64,000 nt of DNA from Ashinkailepas kermadecensis (Eukaryota; Arthropoda; Thecostraca; Neolepadidae). The stretch covers positions 164,343 through 228,342 of the forward strand of contig JAOTOM010004136.1 in NCBI GenBank assembly GCA_034440615.1, written 5' to 3'. The position numbers and the translations under genes were made by a program. The first letter of the stretch is position 1, and every line of letters begins with the position of its first letter. The notes under the pieces were generated by a model. That model was not told the DNA's origin and did no database searches. It was given only the letters and a program-made list of their open reading frames with translations. This document shows positions 57,927-64,000 of the stretch, piece by piece.

Positions 57927-58100
57927 CCACAGTAGCTCGGTTGGTGGAGTATCAGACTTTCGATCCCAAGATTGTTGGTTCAAATCTTGCCACCCGCAGC
58001 ATTACTGAATCCATAGGCAACCCATCAGTGAGAGGCTGGAGACGCTGTATGACCTAGTGGTTGAATGTGTTGTCAAAGAATCCAGGGTTCTTTAAAAAAG
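57927..58100 (+). repeat. tRNA-derived SINE, type 2
   Basis: The head CAGTAGCTCGGTTGGTGGAG has a diverged B box GGTTCAAATCTTGCC. The body (GTGAGAGGCTGGAGACGCTG) and the tail GTTGTCAAAGAATCCAGGGT follow. It ends in a poly-A/T-rich region. Confidence 0.85.
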
Positions 58101-58671
58101 GATTTTTTTCTTTCAAACAGCTTGGGTTAAGCAAGGCTGAGTTAGTTTTTTTCATGTTGAGAATTACCAGAACATAACTTGCTTGGTATTTTAATTTTTT
58201 TAATTTTATTTCTTGTTCTCCAAAGTTTTGCTAGTTTGTTCTAAGTTAGGTTATGTTCCATTTGTGTTTTATTTGTTTAACATTTCTTTTTATGCTATGT
58301 TACCTAACTCAACACTGCCTTTTTGGATTATTTTGCTAGCAAACTGAAAAGTAAGCATTCGCACAGAAAATAATTGGTCCCACCATTTTAGCCACATTCA
58401 TAAACATGGTATACCAAATAAAAATTCCCAAAACTAAAAAATGATGCCTTATACTGCAAATTTACCTAGGCACCTAGGTAAGTAAGCCTAAGTTGAAGTG
58501 TACCTGATTCAACTCATGATTCAGAGCAGGTCAAAATTATTTGATTGGCTCAATTCAGACTCGGAGCCCACAAAGTATGACTTGGCTTGCAACTCAAACA
58601 GACTGACATATATTTGTATCAATTCAGATCCGACTCACTGGTATCAGACTCAGGAGCCATATGATTGTGTG

Positions 58672-58719
<48 letters not shown>

Positions 58720-59120
58720 ATGTGTACGCATACGCATACATTATACATGTATGCATATATAAATATGTATAGATGCATACATGTATATATATGCGTATAT
58801 TTTTTTTTGTGATGCCGTACAACAAGCAATGTCGAATGACATCCATGTTCTATAAATTTAAGTCATAGGGAAGAAAGGTGAGGTCATCAAAGCACTCAAT
58901 CAGACATTTGAACTTTACATGTCTTGACTTGAAATGCTACTCGAGTGTTCACCACAGGCTACCGCTTGATACCAGATTTGATGTTCATGATGTTAGGAAC
59001 ATCATGGCTATCAAGGATGCAGCACATCAAATTACATGGCCCTGAATGTCGCAGTTTGACCCCAGGTCACCAAGGTTGGTTTGACTACTAGAGCATGTCA
59101 CTATAAGTATCTCAGATGAT
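58101..59120. other. AT-rich, one TA microsatellite
   Basis: The (TA)n run at 58676-58713 passes into TATG/CATA variants up to 58800. No gene is seen. Confidence 0.55.
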
Positions 59121-59124
59121 AAAT

Positions 59125-59582
59125 TATGTATATATATATGAATATATATATATATGAATATATATATGAATATATATATGAATATATATATGAATATATA
59201 TATGAATATATATGAATATATTTATGAATATATATATGAATATATATATGAATATATATATGAATATATATATATGAATATATATAGGAATATATATATG
59301 AATATATATAGGAATATATATATATGAATATATATATGAATATATATATGAATATATATATGAATATATATATATGAATATATATATGAATATATATATA
59401 TGAATATACATATGAATATACATATGAATATACATATGAATATATATATTAATATATATATGAATATATATATGAATATATATATGAACATATATATGAA
59501 CATATATATGAACATATATATGAACATATATATGAACATATATATGAATATATATGAATATATATATGAATATATATATGAC

Positions 59583-59665
<83 letters not shown>

Positions 59666-59682
59666 ATATACATATATACATA
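59125..59682. repeat. AT-rich array based on ATATATATGA
   Basis: About 45 units of GAATATATATAT (10-14 bp) with GAACATATATAT variants, ending in pure TA. The Ile/Tyr/Ser frames across it are spurious. Confidence 0.95.
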
Positions 59683-60617
59683 TTAGCCTGGTCCAAAAAA
59701 GGAAAGTTGAAAAATTGTTAGCTCCACAAGTTTTATTTTGTTACACTGTTCATAAATAACATATAGACCAATTTTCAGGAATTATCGTTTAATTTTAGGG
59801 GTCGCGTAAAAAGGTGTCTTTTTCCGACAGATGAGAAACTGAAGGGATGCTAATTTTTGTTCTTCTCTCGCATAGCATAGCTCCTATTTTCTATGAAAAC
59901 AAAATAACCTTAATAAATAATAATGCTTCATCGTGCCAACTTGAATGACTAAATGAGGTCGGACTTCAACCTGTCCCTCTACAATTCAGCATCTACCCTC
60001 TTTCATCAGTCCCCCCTTGGTCGGAGCAGGGAGGCGGCGCCGGTGATTAGCCACGAGGCAGAGTAGGTATTGTTTCTGCTCTTCATCCTTGGTCAGCGAT
60101 TTGTTGAAGGTGTGGATGAGAGAAACAGCTCCTTCTGCTGCATCGTTAACGACATTCAAAGAACCCGCAGACTTCGGGTTGAGGTATTCCCGCATGAACT
60201 CTCCATGAACTTCCTCACACAGGAATCCAACCGCAGGGTAGGGATCCCTGCCCTCGTCCAGATGGCACAGCAGGCTTCACGGGTCTTCTTGAAGCTTTCC
60301 GGGAAAAGCAATTTCTGCTTCAGGTGAAATAATTGTGACATGCGAAGTACGTCACCTCGCGTTGGAAGCCGTGCAGTTGAGAAAAACTCAAGGGCACTCC
60401 ATAATAACCACCATTCTGGTCCACTTAGCGTACTCGGTGCTGAGGAGGCCATCTGCAAAAGAGAGAAACCAAAGATGAGATTTTGCGCGACCTTTAAATA
60501 TGCATGACATCGTCCAAAATTTGGCACACAATACAGGCACATATAGTGGAATAAAAATAAACTTGTGAAGCGCACTTCCTTGAAACTTTTAAAATCACCA
60601 TGTATGTTTGGACCAGG

Positions 60618-60623
<6 letters not shown>
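59681..60623. mobile_element. TIR-flanked DNA element, about 940 bp
   Basis: The left end reads TATTAGCCTGGTCCAAA and the right end is its exact reverse complement (17 bp). Both ends abut TA repeats, so a TA target site is possible but cannot be proven. The inside carries a broken minus-strand reading frame. It contains no transposase I can recognise. The superfamily is unknown. Confidence 0.82.
59986..60480 (-). pseudogene. Frameshifted ORF inside the TIR element
   Basis: The minus strand reads SGPEWWLLWSALEFFSTARL and ACCAIWTRAGIPTLRLDSCV, and, after a frameshift near 60165, SAGSLNVVNDAAEGAVSLIH then LTKDEEQKQYLLCLVANHRR. This looks like a real protein (regular helices, conserved-looking WTRAGIPT and VNDAAE-x-x-V blocks). 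I have the impression that similar uncharacterised proteins occur in other invertebrates but cannot name a family. A frameshift and the 940 bp size suggest a defective copy. Confidence 0.6.
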
Positions 60624-60676
<53 letters not shown>

Positions 60677-60712
60677 TTATATTCATGTATGTATGTATGT
60701 ATGTATATATAT
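60622..60712. repeat. (TA)n / (TATG)n microsatellite
   Basis: TA repeats to 60675, then TATG units to about 60705. Confidence 0.95.
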
Positions 60713-61530
60713 AATTCTCTGATTTCATTAGACACAGGTAAGTATCCTTTCACATCAATAATACTTACTTGTAGTTATTTTCATTGGTTTTTTGTAAATA
60801 ACTTCAGTACCCCTCATTCTTTATTGACTGGCAGCTGATAATTTGACAATTGTAATGCTAAGCATGAATAATTATGCTGTGTTTTTACTCTCTACTTTGT
60901 GTCATGGCATAGTATACACGAAGTATCGGAAGTATATGTATCGGATACATGTTTAAATCATTTGTTCATAACTTGCATTTTAGTCATAAGACTCAAATGA
61001 CTAAAGACTCAAATCACAAGACTAAAATGACATGCCTTGCAAATGTTTGCTTTTTTGTTTTGTATCTCAAAACAAACATGGGTGCCACAGCACCCTGTTG
61101 GCTGAAATAATACTTTCCAGGGCATACACATTTTCTCATTGAAATTAATTCCATGCAGATTTTCAACATTCTATTGTGCTCATTTCAACATCTGACACCT
61201 GGAAGGAAAACCATTATTTTAACACCGATGGAGCTCCCTTGCCACTATTAGATGGCGCGATTTTAAAGAACTGTCACTTCTGATGTGTGATTTTTCAAAG
61301 TATCACCAGAAGGAGAATTTGCTGTGTCTATTTTATTTTAAGTCTGATATGGCATTTCAAGAAATACTATTTTTCGGTTTGTATCGGATCCATTCTCAGA
61401 AACGGAAGTGGGGTACCTGTTTGTGACATATTGTGTCAGTATACTCCTGCTTCCTTGACTGTCCGCAGCGCGTCGCCTCAGCGCCAGAGAGGACGTCTCT
61501 CTTTGAGTAGCTAGACTGGCCACCATGCCG
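60713..61530. other. No recognised feature
   Basis: AT-rich sequence with no long frames between the microsatellite and the gypsy relic. Confidence 0.5.
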
Positions 61531-61554
61531 TGCAACCCTGTGCAGATTTGCTTC

Positions 61555-62487
61555 CTATGGTGCAGCTGCGCCATATCCGTGCTGGTCCCAGTGCTGGTAC
61601 CAGTACCAGTCGGCGTTTTGAATGTTCATGCTCTGTTGCAGGAGCCGCTGCCGACACGCCCGGCGGTCAAGCCCTCGTTGGTCAGCTGCCTGCAACGTCG
61701 CCTTCACGGCGCGATTGCACCGTTCTACTGTCCCAGATGCTCCCTGTTGGTAGCGTGGGGCCCGGATATGACTTACACCCACACTCTGCAGGTAATTTCT
61801 GAGAAAAATGTATATGTTGTACGTGCCGTTGTCGAACAGCAATTCCCTGGGGTATACTTTGCGTGACGCCAAGACCTCGATAAATTCAATACACGCGTGA
61901 CAGTTTGATTCGAGCGAAATCCAGCGTCTACCTACTTGGGAGAAGTCGGATGCCAGGACCACGGCATATCGCTGAGCGTGGGCTGCATCCATAGGTCCAA
62001 TAAAGTCCAGCCCTATCTTGTTCCAGGCTGCCGCTGGTAAAGGCACTGAATGCATTGGAGTATGTCGAAGTACGGCCGTCTCATCCATACACAGTGGCGC
62101 AGACTTCACAGCTCTTGCCTCCACCATCTCGATCAATGCCAGACCACCAATATAGCTCCTGCAGGCGCTGCTCGCATCTGACGATGCTCTGGTGCCACTG
62201 ATGTGCCAGGCTGGGCAGTCTGAGCGAAGCAGACTTTCTGGAACGATTAGGCAATCGCCGCGCACATCCATACCTCTGCACAGTGAGTTGATCCCTGAGG
62301 TGGAAGAATAGCTGAAGGTCAGGCGAGCAGTCGCTCGGCCTACGAGACTTATAGCCGCCACCAACTCTTCATCCATTGCTGCCGGACGGTCTCTTACTGT
62401 AGCGATACATTTGTATTTGTCCTCCACCACTTCTGCCGATTCCGGCAGTCGTGACAACCCATCTGCAGGACGTACACCTCCCTTCAC
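61555..62487 (-). pseudogene. Gypsy integrase fragment
   Basis: The frame starts with VRPADGLSRLPE, the common gypsy motif between RNase H and integrase (xNxADxLSRLP). The H2C2 zinc finger (LAHQWHQS...LYWWSGID...SCEVC) is in a different frame, so a frameshift lies in between. The core has WNKIGLDFIGPM, LLFDNGT and GTVERCNRAVK, that is, all three DDE acidic residues. It is truncated at the 3' side near 61550. Confidence 0.87.
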
Positions 62488-62490
62488 ACG

Positions 62491-62892
62491 CTAAACTGTG
62501 AACGAGTACTCCATGAGCCAGTCTGACCACTTTGTTATCCTCATGGCAGCTTGGGCGACACCCGGTGACGTCAGCGGTGTCTGCAATGCCACATGATCAA
62601 GTCGCAGACAACTGCTGATTCCAGAGATACTTCCTCCATTTCGCCACTGTCCACACAACCGCCAGCGCCTCTCTGTCATACTGCAGCGCCTCTGGGCTTG
62701 GTTTAGCGTACGCAACGTGAATGCTACCACCCTCTCTTCCTCTGAGTTAGGCTGAGACAGCACCCCACCCAGGCCCACATCGCTTGCATCCAAAGTTATG
62801 ACTGTGGAAGCTGAGGGTCGTAAATGGTGACTCCGCGACTGCCTGGTACAGCACGTCTCCCTTTCAGCACTGCCGCGAGCTCCTCTATCCAC
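62491..62892 (-). pseudogene. Gypsy RNase H fragment
   Basis: TLDASDVGLGGVLSQ gives the first catalytic aspartate. RVVAFTLRTLNQAQRRCSMT then supplies the usual SRTL-x-x-AE-x-R-Y-S-x-x-E block, with the glutamate present in TERRWR. RITKWSDWLMEYSFTV is the family's closing motif. The middle is altered, and a stop separates this part from the integrase frame. Confidence 0.85.
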
Positions 62893-63440
62893 TTGAACGG
62901 CATCGCCTCCTTAAGCAGCATCCTCCTCGGTGGTTCCATGAGGGTGCTGTATCCAGGCACGAAACGCAAGAGCAGAACCCCAACAGCCCAGTAGTGACTG
63001 GAGCTCTTTCGTCCTGACGCCTAATGTCCTAACGCCCTAGCCCGCTCTGGGCTCACCGAGACTCCCGCTGAGGACACGGTAAACCCAAGGAAGTCCGCAG
63101 CCGTCTGTCTCAGCGTGTATTTTCCATGTTTAGTGTTACCCTGTGTTCCCGCAGACGAGTTAGAAAAATCTTCCAATCGCTCCTAGTCACCGCACAGACG
63201 AGGACATTTCGGGTACCTGCACCTGCACTGCTTCAGAATTTCTTCCATCGCCTTCTGAATTGTCATCGGTAAGTCCTTGGTCCCATGCGGACAGCGACAA
63301 CACGAAACAGACCTTAGTGACATACAAACGTTGTTAATGGTTGTTACTCGGAGTGTAACTCCAGCTGGTGATTTGCAACTTTTGGGTCCAGACATGACAA
63401 CACCTGTACTCCCTTGCATCTGCTGAAACGTGTTCTGCAT

Positions 63441-64000
63441 CAGTTATAAATTATTCGCGAAATAGGGTGTAATATACCACTTACTGAACACTGAATCGAC
63501 ATCCTTGCAAAAGGGGACGAGTGGTCTAGGGGTAAGATGCTCGTCTCACAATCGAAAGGTTGTGGGTTCGAGTCTCACCTGTCGCTACTCTCCGCCCGCG
63601 ACCAATCGGCGTGAGAGATTGGCGACGCTACGTGACTGGTGCGTGTTTGTAGAAGTCTTCATGCCTCGTTTCGAAGTATCCCGTCTATAGATATCATACT
63701 TTTTGCCCATCGTAATGGGATCCGGCATCGTGATAACGAACATCCCGCATCGCAATTCCGGGCGAATGGATTACCTATGATGTGCAATGTTATGTTTTAC
63801 AATGCCAGTTTATAGAATAGCTGTTTGTATGGTTATCGTTGATATCGTCATCCCCAAATTAGATATCTTCAAAAACACGCAAAACGGGAAGTCATATGTA
63901 CGCAATTATCTCCAAAACTGAGGAGACCGTGATGGACCAAACCTGACACTTCAGATTGAGGTTTGGTCACGCTGGGAACTATTTCAGCCTGGAGATTTCG
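63441..64000. other. Window end: SINE plus unremarkable sequence
   Basis: Apart from the SINE at 63514-63640, I see no feature here. Confidence 0.5.
63514..63640 (+). repeat. tRNA-derived SINE, type 1, truncated 3' end
   Basis: The head GGGACGAGTGGTCTAGGGGT, B box GGGTTCGAGTCTCACC and body GTGAGAGATTGGCGACGCTA are near identical to the 18088 copy. It stops at ACGTGACT, before the AACCAACC tail. Confidence 0.9.

Larger units (their letters stand above)
61540..63440 (-). mobile_element. Ty3/gypsy-type LTR retrotransposon pol relic
   Basis: Minus-strand pol order, from right to left in the window: RT fingers/palm (CPHGTKDLPMTIQKAMEEIL near 63250-63300), RT thumb (KYTLRQTAADFLGF and SPERARA, about 63050-63125), RNase H (62.5-62.9 kb), integrase zinc finger and core (61.55-62.3 kb). 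The order RT-RNase H-integrase is that of Ty3/gypsy. At least three frame changes and a missing gag and RT YxDD make it a relic. I found no LTRs. Confidence 0.88.

Noticed and set aside
59124..59759. Ile/Tyr/Ser-rich frames as membrane proteins
   Set aside because: Translations of ATATATATGA repeats.

Overview
This window is animal nuclear DNA, probably from an invertebrate. A crustacean such as a barnacle would fit, but the sequence does not settle it. The evidence is GT-AG introns, conserved metazoan chromatin and RNA-modification genes split into exons, tRNA-derived SINEs, LINE and Ty3/gypsy relics, and an unusually heavy load of minisatellites. There are no bacterial operons, CRISPR arrays or ribosomal genes.

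The backbone is one large minus-strand gene, an orthologue of the chromatin reader ZMYND8 (RACK7/PRKCBP1). I can place eleven coding exons with compatible reading phases: E1 40168-41043 (N terminus), E2 35241-35501 (PHD finger), E3 28036-28216 and E4 27355-27485 (bromodomain and the zinc-binding segment after it), E5 22968-23083 and E6 22536-22629 (PWWP), E7 19512-19662, E8 8192-9399, E9 6923-7264, E10 6317-6470 (coiled coil) and E11 1859-2076 (coiled coil plus most of the MYND finger). Together they give about 1,244 residues. The last exon, which should complete the MYND finger, was not found and may lie left of position 1.

The 10.1 kb intron between E7 and E8 holds other genes on the same strand. 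These are an intronless METTL16 (m6A RNA methyltransferase) reading frame at 16259-17563, a degenerate LINE with a restriction-like endonuclease (about 13.4-16.5 kb) whose N-terminal zinc finger is read in frame from the METTL16 C terminus, and a USP35/USP38-like deubiquitinase (10.77-12.78 kb). A truncated second USP catalytic fragment lies just upstream of the deubiquitinase.

Most of the remaining sequence is repetitive. There are tandem arrays with units of about 20, 21, 23, 29, 32, 37, 44, 45, 63, 77 and 78 bp, a 4 kb GC-rich array at 49-53 kb that fades into decayed repeats to 56.3 kb, a 1.3 kb and a 0.69 kb tandem duplication, at least eight tRNA-headed SINE copies, a three-copy unnamed dispersed repeat, a TIR-flanked DNA element with a broken ORF (59.7-60.6 kb), and a decayed Ty3/gypsy pol (61.5-63.4 kb). 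Several tandem duplications span splice sites of the ZMYND8-like gene (E1 donor, E2 acceptor, E9 acceptor, E11 donor and possibly E11 acceptor). I consider this the most interesting pattern in the window. Right of 41.1 kb I see no convincing host gene.
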